Below, in pieces: positions 6,825-14,970 of a DNA stretch of 27,097 nt (position 1 is its first letter; each line of letters opens with the position of its first letter). The notes under the pieces were generated by a model. That model saw nothing but the letters and a program-made list of their open reading frames with translations. It was not told where the DNA came from and ran no database searches. The DNA comes from a virus: IMG/VR virus record IMGVR_UViG_3300021085_000173, positions 1 through 27,097 of that record, one strand, 5' to 3'. A program made the translations under genes and the position numbers.

Positions 6825-6842
6825 CTAAAATATTTAAGAATT

Positions 6843-6859
6843 AACTATATACTTATATG
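6843..6859 (+). promoter_or_regulatory. Late control motif, copy 2 (tail operon)
   Basis: AACTATATACTTATATG ends in the ATG (6857) of the tail chaperone gene, 18 bases after the terL terminator. It differs from copy 1 at one position. The placement between a terminator and the first gene of the tail block is what a promoter would require. Confidence 0.65.
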
Positions 6860-7501
6860 AAAGTCGATTTAATAGTACCTAATAGTTTAAACGAAGTTAC
6901 TTTAGGACAATACCAAGAGTATTTAAAACTAAAGGATTTAACAGAAACACAACTATCATTCAAGATGATTGAAATATTTTGTGGGGTTAAAGCTGAATAC
7001 GTTAGGTTATTAAAAGCAAGTGATGTTACAGATATTGTAAATATAATGTCTGCAATGTTTGAAAGCAAACCAAGTTTAGTACACACCTTTAAAATGGGTG
7101 GTGTTGAGTATGGGTTTATTCCTAACCTTGATGAGATGAGTTTTGGAGAATATATTGACCTTGATACCAGTATAGGAGATTGGGATAATATGAACAAGGC
7201 AATGGGTGTGTTATACAGACCAATAGAAATGAGAAAAGGAAACAGGTACACTATAAAGGAGTACGATGCAGGAGATACAGAGCATTTAAAAGATATGCCA
7301 TTAGATGCTGTAATCAGTTCTATCCTTTTTTTTTATCATTTAGGGAACGAATTGTGTCAAATTACGATGAACTCTTTGGAGCAAACGGAGGAAACACTCT
7401 TACAAGAGTATCTCAATTCGGAACAAAGTGGGGTTGGTACTCAAGCGTTTATGCTCTCGCTCAATCAGATATTAGACGATTTGAAGATATCACTAAATTA
7501 A
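6857..7501 (+). CDS. Tail assembly chaperone, zero-frame product
   Basis: 214 residues. The N-terminal part (MKVDLIVPNSLNEVTLGQYQ) and central FIPNLDEMSFGEYIDLDTSI, then GVLYRPI, resemble a family I associate with the gene upstream of the tape measure in Bacteroidota phages. After residue 156 the frame passes through nine T (7326-7334) and continues to a stop at 7499-7501. An overlapping -1 frame encodes a better-looking C-terminal domain up to 7596. This is the layout of G/GT-type tail chaperones, in which a minority of ribosomes slip to make a longer protein. Both products would coat the tape measure during tail assembly. The preceding late motif fixes the start. Confidence 0.75.
   Translation: MKVDLIVPNSLNEVTLGQYQEYLKLKDLTETQLSFKMIEIFCGVKAEYVRLLKASDVTDIVNIMSAMFESKPSLVHTFKMGGVEYGFIPNLDEMSFGEYIDLDTSIGDWDNMNKAMGVLYRPIEMRKGNRYTIKEYDAGDTEHLKDMPLDAVISSILFFYHLGNELCQITMNSLEQTEETLLQEYLNSEQSGVGTQAFMLSLNQILDDLKISLN
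7327..7333 (+). promoter_or_regulatory. Candidate -1 ribosomal frameshift site (T TTT TTT)
   Basis: In the zero frame the codons are ATC CTT TTT TTT TAT from 7322. The heptamer T TTT TTT (7327-7333) lets both tRNAs re-pair after slipping back one base. The -1 frame is open from here to 7596. I see no convincing downstream stem-loop or pseudoknot. Confidence 0.55.
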
Positions 7502-7596
7502 AAATGCACGAATGTTTATTATTTCTAACGTTTGAAAAAGAGAAACAAGAAATAGAGGCAAGTAATATAAAAAATAAATTCAATGCAGGGAATTAG
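7333..7596 (+). CDS. Tail assembly chaperone, -1 frame C-terminal extension
   Basis: This is the -1 reading frame relative to 6857-7501. Read from the T-run it gives 87 residues, and a fusion of about 246 residues (159 from the zero frame plus 87). The only independent start is a GTG at 7354. The sequence contains FGTKWGWYSSVYALAQSDIR and LTFEKEKQEIEASNIKNKF, a Trp-rich, helical, compact domain like the T part of tail chaperones and clearly protein-like. It overlaps the zero frame by about 170 bases, too much for two independent genes of this size. It ends 14 bases inside the next gene. Confidence 0.65.
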   Translation, partial: LSFRERIVSNYDELFGANGGNTLTRVSQFGTKWGWYSSVYALAQSDIRRFEDITKLKMHECLLFLTFEKEKQEIEASNIKNKFNAGN

Positions 7597-8050
7597 AGGT
7601 TTTTACCAATTAACGGAAACAATAAAAGAGCAGCTACTAAATGATGTAAATGTCAATACTGTAACTACTGGAGATATAACAGAAATAGATTTATCTAAAC
7701 AAACTATATTCCCTTTAAGTCATATTATTGTAAACAACGTAATCACAGAAGAACAATATTTGTCTTTTAACATTACAGTTATGGCAATGGATATTGTAGA
7801 TGAAAGTAAAGAACCTACAACAGATATATTTAGAGGTAACGACAATGAGCAGGATGTACTGAATACTCAATTAGCAGTATTAAATAGATTGACAATGTTG
7901 TTAAGAAAAGGAAACTTGCATAGTGATTTATACCAGTTAGATGGTTCCCCTAATTGTGAGCCATTCTATGAAAGGTTTGAAAACAAGTTAGGTGGTTGGG
8001 CGTGTACCTTTGATGTATTTATTCAAAACGATATTAATATATGCAACTAA
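7583..8050 (+). CDS. Putative tail completion/terminator protein
   Basis: 155 residues, alpha/beta, starting MQGIRGFYQLTETIKEQLLN. The order helix, strands, FPLSHIIVNN..., then repeated strands (YLSFNITVMAMDIVDE; GGWACTFDVFIQND) resembles small tail-terminator or head-tail joining proteins (gpU/gp17-like), which share an initial helix and a five-strand sheet. It lies between the tail chaperone and an HK97 gp10-like gene, a usual place for such proteins. Its start overlaps the -1 extension and its stop overlaps the next gene by 10 bases. The name comes from context and fold pattern, not a clear family match. Confidence 0.55.
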   Translation: MQGIRGFYQLTETIKEQLLNDVNVNTVTTGDITEIDLSKQTIFPLSHIIVNNVITEEQYLSFNITVMAMDIVDESKEPTTDIFRGNDNEQDVLNTQLAVLNRLTMLLRKGNLHSDLYQLDGSPNCEPFYERFENKLGGWACTFDVFIQNDINICN

Positions 8051-8589
8051 AAGAAACGCAGATAGCTTTAAATAAGTTTGCTAAATATGTTATACAACAA
8101 AGTAGAAGCAGATTAACTAAAGGTAGAAAAAAATATGGTTCTTATAATGACACAAAGAAACTATATAACAGTTTAGATAGTGATATAAAAGTTTCTAAAA
8201 ATAGTTTTCAGTTAGAGTTTATGATGGAAAATTATGGTGTTTTTTTAGATAAAGGTGTAAAAGGTAAAACATCAAGTTCTAAAGCACCAAACAGTCCATT
8301 TAGGTTTGGTAGTGGTACAGGTAAAAAAGGTGGTTTAACAAATGGAATAAATAAATGGGTAAGAAGAAAAGGTTTTCAGTTTAGAGATAAGAAAGGTAGG
8401 TTTATGAGTTATGATAGTACCGCTTTTTTAATCAGTAGAAGCATATATAATAAAGGAACTAAACCAAGTTTATTCTTTACAAAACCATTTGAAAAAGCAT
8501 TTAAGAACTTGCCTAAAGAAATAGTTACAGCATACGCATTAGATGTAGAAAAACTTTTAGGTAATACAATAAAAGACAATTTAAAATAA
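8041..8589 (+). CDS. HK97 gp10-like neck/tail completion protein
   Basis: 182 residues, strongly basic (many Lys and Arg). The segment ENYGVFLDKGVKG (63-75) is the recognisable feature of HK97 gp10-like proteins (Y-x-x-x-L-(D/E)-x-G-T/V-K). A long loop follows, then ISRSIYNKGTKPSLFFTKPF and a C-terminal helix, also typical of family members with the long insert (GGLTNGINKWVRRKGFQFRD). Such proteins complete the neck or tail end during assembly. It overlaps the preceding gene by 10 bases. Confidence 0.7.
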   Translation: MQLKETQIALNKFAKYVIQQSRSRLTKGRKKYGSYNDTKKLYNSLDSDIKVSKNSFQLEFMMENYGVFLDKGVKGKTSSSKAPNSPFRFGSGTGKKGGLTNGINKWVRRKGFQFRDKKGRFMSYDSTAFLISRSIYNKGTKPSLFFTKPFEKAFKNLPKEIVTAYALDVEKLLGNTIKDNLK

Positions 8590-8595
8590 TATACA

Positions 8596-9726
8596 ATGGC
8601 AATAAATTTAAGAAGTCCGTATTATGTAAATTATGGGGATGATGAAATGGCTTATTCTATCCTTAAACTATATGTATGGACTGGTCCAACAGAAGATATT
8701 CCAGCTACACCTCAATACACTTTGAGAAAGAATGTAATTACTGGAGAAACAGAGAACTATTATGAGGTTTCAGAACTTATAAGGGATTATTTAGATTTAA
8801 CTTTTAATAATACATATGAAGACAACCAAGTGCTTTATGTAAAAACAGTTTTAACTGGGTACGAAAGTGATGGTTCAGAAATAACTACTGACGAATTAAC
8901 AAAATTTGCTTTTGATGGTTATTCTTATTTTGAGGAAAATGGTTTTGATGTAGAAGATAATCCATTGATGATTTCTAACAGACAAATATTCGCACTTGCT
9001 GACAACCTTGTTAGAGTTCCAATAAACACAAAAAACAACCCTACCATTACTTTTCTAAAAAATGGTGTTATAGTAGGTACATATAGTTACAATAGTAGTA
9101 CAGATACAGAAGACCAGATTAAATACATCACATTAGGTGGTACTACTGATGACGATAGTTATATAGATAGGATTTTAAATGATGGTGGAGTATATGAAGC
9201 TAATAAATGTATCGTAGCTTTCTTGGATGAATACGAGGTCGGAGAAGTTGATGAAATTAGAGTAAGCGATGACAATGTAGAACTTGAAACAGTAAAGGTT
9301 AAAACTTTAGAAGAATGCAAATACAGTCCAAAGAAAGTAACGTTTATAAATAAGTTTGGAGCATTACAAGATATGTATTTCTTTAAAAAGTCAGTTGAGA
9401 AAATGACTGTTAAAAAAGAAACTTACAAATCAAATATTTTAAGTGGTGGCACATACAATAGAACGCATCACGTTAACAGAGAATTTAATGTAGTTGGAAA
9501 AGAAAGCGTTACTTTTAGTAGTGGTTTTTTAAGTGAGGAATACAACGAAGTGTTTAAACAAATGATGTTGTCTGAAAAGGTTTGGTTTACAAATGAAAAA
9601 TCTGAAGCAATACCAATCAACGTTAAGACATCAAACATCACTTATAAGACATCTTTAAATGATAGGTTGGTAGAATACACTTTTGATTTTGATAATTCAT
9701 TTGACACGATAAACAACATTCGATAG
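8596..9726 (+). CDS. Phage tail/baseplate structural protein (376 aa)
   Basis: 376 residues, largely beta-sheet, with many Thr, Asn and aromatic residues and no catalytic motif. The N-terminus reads LRSPYYVNYGDDEMAYSILK then LYVWTG; the C-terminal third contains VTFINKFGALQDMYFFKKSV then VGKESVTFSSGFLSEEYNEV. I associate these with structural proteins encoded upstream of tape measures in flavobacterial phages. The likely role is distal tail or baseplate, by position and composition. The stop abuts the next ATG with no gap. Confidence 0.6.
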   Translation: MAINLRSPYYVNYGDDEMAYSILKLYVWTGPTEDIPATPQYTLRKNVITGETENYYEVSELIRDYLDLTFNNTYEDNQVLYVKTVLTGYESDGSEITTDELTKFAFDGYSYFEENGFDVEDNPLMISNRQIFALADNLVRVPINTKNNPTITFLKNGVIVGTYSYNSSTDTEDQIKYITLGGTTDDDSYIDRILNDGGVYEANKCIVAFLDEYEVGEVDEIRVSDDNVELETVKVKTLEECKYSPKKVTFINKFGALQDMYFFKKSVEKMTVKKETYKSNILSGGTYNRTHHVNREFNVVGKESVTFSSGFLSEEYNEVFKQMMLSEKVWFTNEKSEAIPINVKTSNITYKTSLNDRLVEYTFDFDNSFDTINNIR

Positions 9727-11793
9727 ATGCAGGTAATTCAGTTATACATAGGTGGGCAAAGAGTTGATATGTTCAAGGATGAGAGTGTAAGTATTACGCA
9801 ATCAATTCAAAACGTAAAAGATATCGGTAAGGTGTTTACTGACTTTTCAAAAACGTTTAGTTTACCAGCAAGTAAAACAAATAATAAAATATTTAAACAT
9901 TATTACAATTTTGATATCGTTGGAGGTTTTGATGCAAGATTTAAAGTTAATGCAACAATAGAATTAAATAATCTACCTTTTAAAAATGGTAAAATAAAAC
10001 TTGAAGGAGTAAGTTTAAAAAATAATAAACCACATACATACAAGGTTACTTTCTTTGGTGGAATTGTAACACTAAAAGATTTATTAGGGGAAGATAAATT
10101 GAGTGTTTTAGAAAGTTTAAATATATCTCCAAGTCCAATTTATGATGAAGATAATTTAAAAAGTCATTTAAGATTAAATCCAGCAACAAACGATTTAATA
10201 GTTCCGCTTATAACACATACGCAAAGATTGTATTATCACACATCACAAGACGTTGCTAATACTGGTAATTTACATTGGCACGGAGGTGGTGGTCAGCACG
10301 TTCACGGATTAGTATGGAGTGAATTAAAATACGCTTTAAGAATACATAATATAATTCAAGCAATACAAACTAAATACAATATAAACTTTTCAGATGATTT
10401 CTTTAACACTACCAATTCTGTTTACTATGATTTGTTTATGTGGTTGCATAGAAAAAAGGGAAACGTTACACAAGGAACTGAAACAACCTTTGTGCAGCAA
10501 ATAACTACTTTTCCAGATTTTACATCTGGAGAGTATTTAGAATGTAGTGACGATTTAGGTTTTTCAATAGTTGAATTAAAAGAAGATATTGATATTAATG
10601 AATTTTACTATAAAATTGTTAGAACAAGCACATCTCCTATAAGTGTACAAATATTAAGAAACGGTTTAGTTGTTGCTGAAGAAACAAATATAACAAGTAC
10701 AAATATAGATATTCAGATACCGCAATCAAGTTGGCAAACTGGAAACTTTACTGTTATTTTTGAATTTGAAGCATCTATGACATTAACATCAACTGGTTTT
10801 TATTTAAGAGCAAGGCAAGGGGATAGTGATGAAGTTAATGAAAACGTATTAGCTACAAATGTAGGTTTGACAGAAACCTTTGATTTTATTATCACACAAC
10901 AAATACCAGAAATAAAGGTTATTGATTTTTTAACCAACTTGTTTAAAATGTTCAATCTTACGTCTTATGTTGATGATAATGATGTAATACAAATTTTACC
11001 ATTAGATGATTATTATGCAGCTGGTGGTTCTTATGATATTACAAAATATATAGACGTAGAAAAAAGTCAAGTAAATATTGCATTGCCTTATAAACAAGTT
11101 TCTTTTTCTTATGAAGATACAGAAACAGTTTTTGCTGCTTTTCATAATCAACTAAACAATAATGAGTTTAGTAAAATAAGTTACACACAAACAGTAAATA
11201 ATGAACAAGTTGATGGTTCGTTATATGATATTAAACCGAGTTTTTCAGTTATGAAATACGAAAGGTTGATTGATGCAGATGATAATTCACAGACATCAAT
11301 ACAATGGGGTTTTTATGTAGATGATAATTTTGAACCTTATATTGGTAAACCTTTAATATTCTACCCAGTTCACACACAAATTAAAGATGGTACAACAAAT
11401 GAAGAAATAAGTTATGTAACCTCTTTAAATGCAGATGGTACTTTTGCAACACACGAAGATATAGTTGGAAGTATAAATATGCCATCTAATTACACATCTT
11501 TTTCAAGTGACACAACAACACCAACTTTGAATTTTAATGCAGAATTAAACGAGTATCATAACACTACATTTACATCAACATTGTTTAAAGAATATTATGA
11601 AGATTACATTCAAGGTGTTTTTAATTTAAAAAATAGGGTTTCAAAAGTAACTGCTTATCTACCATTAAAGGTATTGCTTAATTATTCATTAGCTGATAGG
11701 TTTGTAATAAATGGAAATAGCTATAAAATTAATTCAATAACAACTAATTTAGAAAGTGGCAAATCTGAATTAGAATTATTAAACGACCTATGA
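9727..11793 (+). CDS. Large tail/baseplate protein (688 aa)
   Basis: 688 residues with an N-terminal module MQVIQLYIGGQRVDMFKDES and TDFSKTFSLPASKTNNKIF that looks like the start of tail-hub or baseplate proteins in Bacteroidota phages. A His/Gly loop, NLHWHGGGGQHVHGLVW, falls at about residues 181-197 and could bind metal or sugar. The central region is beta-rich. The C-terminal part (IPEIKVIDFLTNLFKMFNLT, then ADRFVINGNSYKINSITTN) resembles hub-type domains. It probably forms the tail tip and may carry receptor contacts. It starts immediately after the previous stop. Confidence 0.6.
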   Translation: MQVIQLYIGGQRVDMFKDESVSITQSIQNVKDIGKVFTDFSKTFSLPASKTNNKIFKHYYNFDIVGGFDARFKVNATIELNNLPFKNGKIKLEGVSLKNNKPHTYKVTFFGGIVTLKDLLGEDKLSVLESLNISPSPIYDEDNLKSHLRLNPATNDLIVPLITHTQRLYYHTSQDVANTGNLHWHGGGGQHVHGLVWSELKYALRIHNIIQAIQTKYNINFSDDFFNTTNSVYYDLFMWLHRKKGNVTQGTETTFVQQITTFPDFTSGEYLECSDDLGFSIVELKEDIDINEFYYKIVRTSTSPISVQILRNGLVVAEETNITSTNIDIQIPQSSWQTGNFTVIFEFEASMTLTSTGFYLRARQGDSDEVNENVLATNVGLTETFDFIITQQIPEIKVIDFLTNLFKMFNLTSYVDDNDVIQILPLDDYYAAGGSYDITKYIDVEKSQVNIALPYKQVSFSYEDTETVFAAFHNQLNNNEFSKISYTQTVNNEQVDGSLYDIKPSFSVMKYERLIDADDNSQTSIQWGFYVDDNFEPYIGKPLIFYPVHTQIKDGTTNEEISYVTSLNADGTFATHEDIVGSINMPSNYTSFSSDTTTPTLNFNAELNEYHNTTFTSTLFKEYYEDYIQGVFNLKNRVSKVTAYLPLKVLLNYSLADRFVINGNSYKINSITTNLESGKSELELLNDL

Positions 11794-11936
11794 TAAAGAA
11801 TATATTAGATTTATTAAAGTTTGCAAAAGGAGAAACAGAGAGCATACAAATAGCACAGGGTAAATACAAGCTACCTATGACATTAAAAGAGGGGTACAAA
11901 GCAATAAAACAAGAAATAATATGGCAGAAAAAGTAG
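11790..11936 (+). CDS. Small conserved protein before tape measure (48 aa)
   Basis: ATG at 11790 overlaps the previous stop (ATGA) and TAG at 11934-11936 lies inside the tape measure start region, a 16-base overlap. The product begins MIKNILDLLKFAKGETESIQ and contains KYKLPMTLKEGYKAIKQE. It is helical and basic and has no known domain. Coding status is supported by double overlap and by the fact that it fills an otherwise empty 127-base gap between two large tail genes. Confidence 0.65.
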   Translation: MIKNILDLLKFAKGETESIQIAQGKYKLPMTLKEGYKAIKQEIIWQKK

Positions 11937-13780
11937 TAGTTGAATTAGAAGCTAAAACTGGTAAAGCAGAAGCAAGTTTACAAGACGTTGCTAATGCTAT
12001 TAAAGATATTGGTAAACAAAATGAAGAAGTAGTAAAAAGCCAATCTAAATTAGGTAAGGGCATTAAATCATTAGGTAAAGGTTTTAAAGGTTTAGGTCTT
12101 GCTATGAAAGCTGCTGGTTTTGCAATAATAATGAAAATTGTTGACAAACTTGGAGAAGCATTAATGAGAAACCAAGAAATTGCCGATACAGTTAATACTG
12201 TTTTTACTGCAATAGGGATTGTATTTAAACAAGTTTCTGATGTAATGTTAAATGTGTTTAAAAGCGTATCCGATGCTACTGGTGGTTTTGATGCTTTACA
12301 AAAAGTTTTAGGGGGTGCTTTAAGTATATCTATTAATCTTGTTGTAGGTGCTATTCAAGGTATGATGCTTGGAGTTAAGAAAGCACAATTAGCTTGGGAA
12401 GAGAGTTTTTTAGGAGATGGAGACCCAAAAACAATAAAGAGATTAAATTTAGAAATTGAAGAGGTTGGGAATAAGTTAGATGAAACTGGGGACAGAATTA
12501 AAAAAGCAGGTTCTGATATTTCTGATAATTTTATAGAAGCCGTAGGAGAAGTAGGGGAATTAGCCACAGGTGTTGCAGAGGGTGTTTCAAATGCTATTGA
12601 AAAAATAGATGTTAAATCTGCCTTTAGTCAAGCGAAAAGAGTTGTTCAAAACAAAAAGAATTATGGTTTATTAGAAGCACAAAGCCAAAGATTAATTGAG
12701 AAATATGATTTAGAAGCAGAAACACAAAGGCAAATAAGAGATGACGAAAGAAAGAGTGTAGCAGAAAGAATAAAGGCAAATGATGAATTGCTAAATGTTT
12801 TAAATAAACAAGCAAGTGAAGAAAAGAAAGCGATTGATATTCGTATTTCTGCATTACAAGAACAAGTAAGGTTAGAGGGAGAAAGTGCAGAATTAACTAA
12901 AGAGTTGTATGACCTTAATACTGAATTAATAGCTATTGATGCAAAGGTAGCAGGTTTTAAATCAGAACAATTAGTTAATGAGGCAGCTTTACAGAAAGAG
13001 AACATAGAACTTTTAAACACAAAAAAAGAGAGTGAAAATAAATTATCTTTAGAACAAAAAAGGTTTAATGCCGAGCAAATAGAAGATGAACTTTTAAGGT
13101 TAGAGAAATTAAAAGAGGTTGATGAATTAGAAGCTGAACAAGAAACTATTAGATTACAAGCAATAGTTGATAATGCAAATGCAGGGACACAAGCAAAGAT
13201 TGATGCCCAAATAGCATTAGATGAATTTACAAAACAATCAGAACAAACAAGTGTCACAAGGGCAAAAGAAATTTCAAAAGCAAAAATAGATATTGCTAAA
13301 AAAGAGGAAGATGCAAAAAAAGCATCTCTTAATGGTTATGCATCTGCTTTAAGCGAAATCTCTGGTGTTATTGGTCAAGAAACTGCTGCTGGTAAATCTA
13401 TTGCTATTGCATCATCTTTAGTGAATACTTATGCATCCATAAGTGGACAATTAAGTGCCTTTTCAAAAGTACCAGTGCCTGGTTATGCTATTGCACAAGC
13501 AATCGCTACTGGTGTTGTAGGTTTTGCGAATGTTAAAAAAATAGCAAGTGTAAAAATACCGAAATCAAGTGGTGGTGGTGGAGGTAGTGTTGGTTCTCCT
13601 CCATCTGCTACTGTGTCTACACCTCCTGCATTTAATGTTGTTGGTGCAAGTGATACAAACCAATTAGCGAGTGCAATAGGTAGCCAATCACAAGAGCCAA
13701 CAAGAGCATATGTGGTTTCTAATGATGTAACTACTGCACAATCAATGGATAGGAATATTGTAGATGGAGCATCTATTTAA
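11921..13780 (+). CDS. Tape measure protein
   Basis: 619 residues. An N-terminal helical region is followed by Gly/Lys repeats (LGKGIKSLGKGFKGLGLAMK) and a hydrophobic stretch (about 57-150) with AAGFAIIMKIVDKLGEAL and ISINLVVGAIQGMMLGV, which may cross the host membrane on ejection. A long Lys/Glu coiled coil occupies about 240-470. The end contains GKSIAIASSLVNTYASISGQ, VPGYAIAQAIATGVVGFANV and a GGGGGS linker. At the usual 1.5 Angstrom per residue it would set a tail of roughly 90 nm. It has no peptidase or transglycosylase motif. A short hairpin terminator follows. Confidence 0.85.
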   Translation: MAEKVVVELEAKTGKAEASLQDVANAIKDIGKQNEEVVKSQSKLGKGIKSLGKGFKGLGLAMKAAGFAIIMKIVDKLGEALMRNQEIADTVNTVFTAIGIVFKQVSDVMLNVFKSVSDATGGFDALQKVLGGALSISINLVVGAIQGMMLGVKKAQLAWEESFLGDGDPKTIKRLNLEIEEVGNKLDETGDRIKKAGSDISDNFIEAVGEVGELATGVAEGVSNAIEKIDVKSAFSQAKRVVQNKKNYGLLEAQSQRLIEKYDLEAETQRQIRDDERKSVAERIKANDELLNVLNKQASEEKKAIDIRISALQEQVRLEGESAELTKELYDLNTELIAIDAKVAGFKSEQLVNEAALQKENIELLNTKKESENKLSLEQKRFNAEQIEDELLRLEKLKEVDELEAEQETIRLQAIVDNANAGTQAKIDAQIALDEFTKQSEQTSVTRAKEISKAKIDIAKKEEDAKKASLNGYASALSEISGVIGQETAAGKSIAIASSLVNTYASISGQLSAFSKVPVPGYAIAQAIATGVVGFANVKKIASVKIPKSSGGGGGSVGSPPSATVSTPPAFNVVGASDTNQLASAIGSQSQEPTRAYVVSNDVTTAQSMDRNIVDGASI

Positions 13781-13796
13781 AACCTTTTGGTTTTGA
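13777..13796 (+). terminator. Short hairpin terminator after tape measure gene
   Basis: AAAACC (13779-13784), TTTT loop, GGTTTT (13789-13794) form a six-pair stem that extends by a wobble and one A-T pair. It overlaps the tape measure stop codon. Only a short T stretch follows (GATTTAAAA), so termination may be weak. It precedes copy 3 of the late motif. Confidence 0.45.
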
Positions 13797-13823
13797 TTTA
13801 AAAAGACAAAATAAAAACATTAT

Positions 13824-13840
13824 AACTATATACAAATATG
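13824..13840 (+). promoter_or_regulatory. Late control motif, copy 3 (head protease)
   Basis: AACTATATACAAATATG ends in the ATG of the protease gene at 13838. It shares 13 fixed positions with the other four copies and lies in the 57-base gap after the tape measure. Confidence 0.6.
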
Positions 13841-14791
13841 AATATAATAGAGTTAATATTAGACGAAGATAATAACGAAATTGGAATTGAAGCTATTAGC
13901 GTAGTTGAAAACCCTGCTATTGAAGAGGACTTTGTTGCTTTGAATAGTAATATTATAGAATTAAAAGAAGCTGATAAAGAAAAGAAGTTACTTGTTGGTG
14001 CTTTATTGATACCTAACAAACCTATATACAGAAGAAGTGGAGATGAGGAGTATTATATATACTTTTCAAAAGATACTGTTGTTAAAGCATCTCAAATGTA
14101 TTTAATGAATGGTAACCAAAGCAAAGCTACTTTAGAACACGAACACGATATAAATGGACTTACACTTGTTGAAAGTTGGATAGTTGAAGATGAGGTTCAC
14201 GATAAGTCAAGAAAGTTTGGTATGAATGTTCCAGTAGGAACTTGGATGGGTTCTGTTAAAGTAAATAATGATGAGGTTTGGAATGACTTTGTAAAAACTG
14301 GTAAGGTAAAAGGTTTTAGTATTGAGGGTTACTTTGCAGATAAAATGGAAAGACCTAAAGAACCGATTTCAGATCTGCAAGAAGAGTTAAAAGCGATAGA
14401 GGAAGCAGAAGCAGAATATATGTTATCTCAAATTAAGGCGGTTATTAAAAACGATAAACGACTTAAAAAAGGCAAGAGAACAGAAATGGAAAGTTTTTCT
14501 GACTATCCACAATCAGTAAGTAACAATGCTAAAAGAGGTATTGAATTAAATAAGAAAGTAAATAACAAGTGTGCTACACAAGTTGGCAAGGTAAGAGCAC
14601 AACAATTAGCAGACCGAAAACCTGTAAGTATGGAAACTATCAAACGTATGTTTTCATATTTAAGTAGAGCAGAGGAATACTACAAGACAGGAGATACCGA
14701 AGCGTGTGGTTATATATCTTATTTATTATGGGGTGGTAAATCGGCAAAGAGTTGGGCAGAGAGCAAAATAAAACAAGATGAGAAAAAATAA
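13838..14791 (+). CDS. XkdF-like prohead protease with C-terminal LLWGG domain
   Basis: 317 residues. Residues 17-36 (IEAISVVENPAIEEDFVAL) are the XkdF start. The protease part contains HEHD (101-104), LVESWIVEDEV (110-120), GMNVPVGTWMGSVKVNNDEV and GKVKGFSIEGYF (155-166); His101 or His103 and Ser161 are candidate catalytic residues. A helical acidic linker (180-200) leads to a separate domain, 218-312: FSDYPQSVSNNAKRGIELNK ... QVGKVRAQQLADR ... SYLLWGGKSAKSWAESKI. I associate that domain with phage head proteins; its role is unknown. The enzyme would mature scaffold and capsid. Its stop overlaps the next small gene by 14 bases. Confidence 0.75.
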   Translation: MNIIELILDEDNNEIGIEAISVVENPAIEEDFVALNSNIIELKEADKEKKLLVGALLIPNKPIYRRSGDEEYYIYFSKDTVVKASQMYLMNGNQSKATLEHEHDINGLTLVESWIVEDEVHDKSRKFGMNVPVGTWMGSVKVNNDEVWNDFVKTGKVKGFSIEGYFADKMERPKEPISDLQEELKAIEEAEAEYMLSQIKAVIKNDKRLKKGKRTEMESFSDYPQSVSNNAKRGIELNKKVNNKCATQVGKVRAQQLADRKPVSMETIKRMFSYLSRAEEYYKTGDTEACGYISYLLWGGKSAKSWAESKIKQDEKK

Positions 14792-14927
14792 CAATACCAC
14801 ACCAAGTAGAACAAGTCCTAAATCAAGCAAAAGAGGTTGTTTGTGTAAGAACAATACATACTCTAAAAAGTGTTGTGATGGTAGCTTACAAGCACAAGGA
14901 ATAGGTAGAACCTCGACTACTGTATAA
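14778..14927 (+). CDS. Cys-rich conserved microprotein (49 aa)
   Basis: ATG at 14778 overlaps the protease gene's end by 14 bases, in a different frame, and TAA is at 14925-14927. The product is a basic Ser/Asn-rich N-terminus (MRKNNNTTPSRTSPKSSKRG) followed by CLCKNNTYSKKCCDGSLQAQ. The compact C-x-C...C-C-x-G core looks like a small metal-binding or disulphide knot that I have the impression recurs in Bacteroidota phages. It fills most of the 176-base gap before the scaffold gene. It may be a minor head component. Function unknown. Confidence 0.65.
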   Translation: MRKNNNTTPSRTSPKSSKRGCLCKNNTYSKKCCDGSLQAQGIGRTSTTV

Positions 14928-14953
14928 ACGAAAATACAAATTAATTATTTTAA

Positions 14954-14970
14954 TACTATATATTTATATG
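14954..14970 (+). promoter_or_regulatory. Late control motif, copy 4 (scaffold/capsid)
   Basis: TACTATATATTTATATG ends in the ATG of the scaffold gene (14968). It is the most divergent copy (T at the tenth position) but keeps the ACTATATA core and the ATATG end. It follows the Cys-rich microprotein by 26 bases, with no clear terminator in front. Confidence 0.55.

Noticed and set aside
6853-7251. 132-codon minus-strand ORF
   Set aside because: It lies wholly within the tail chaperone gene and its leader, with no supporting protein features.
12661-13257. 198-codon ORF on the minus strand
   Set aside because: It is the reverse complement of the Lys/Glu coiled coil of the tape measure; its Ser/Phe/Leu-rich sequence is a by-product of codon composition.
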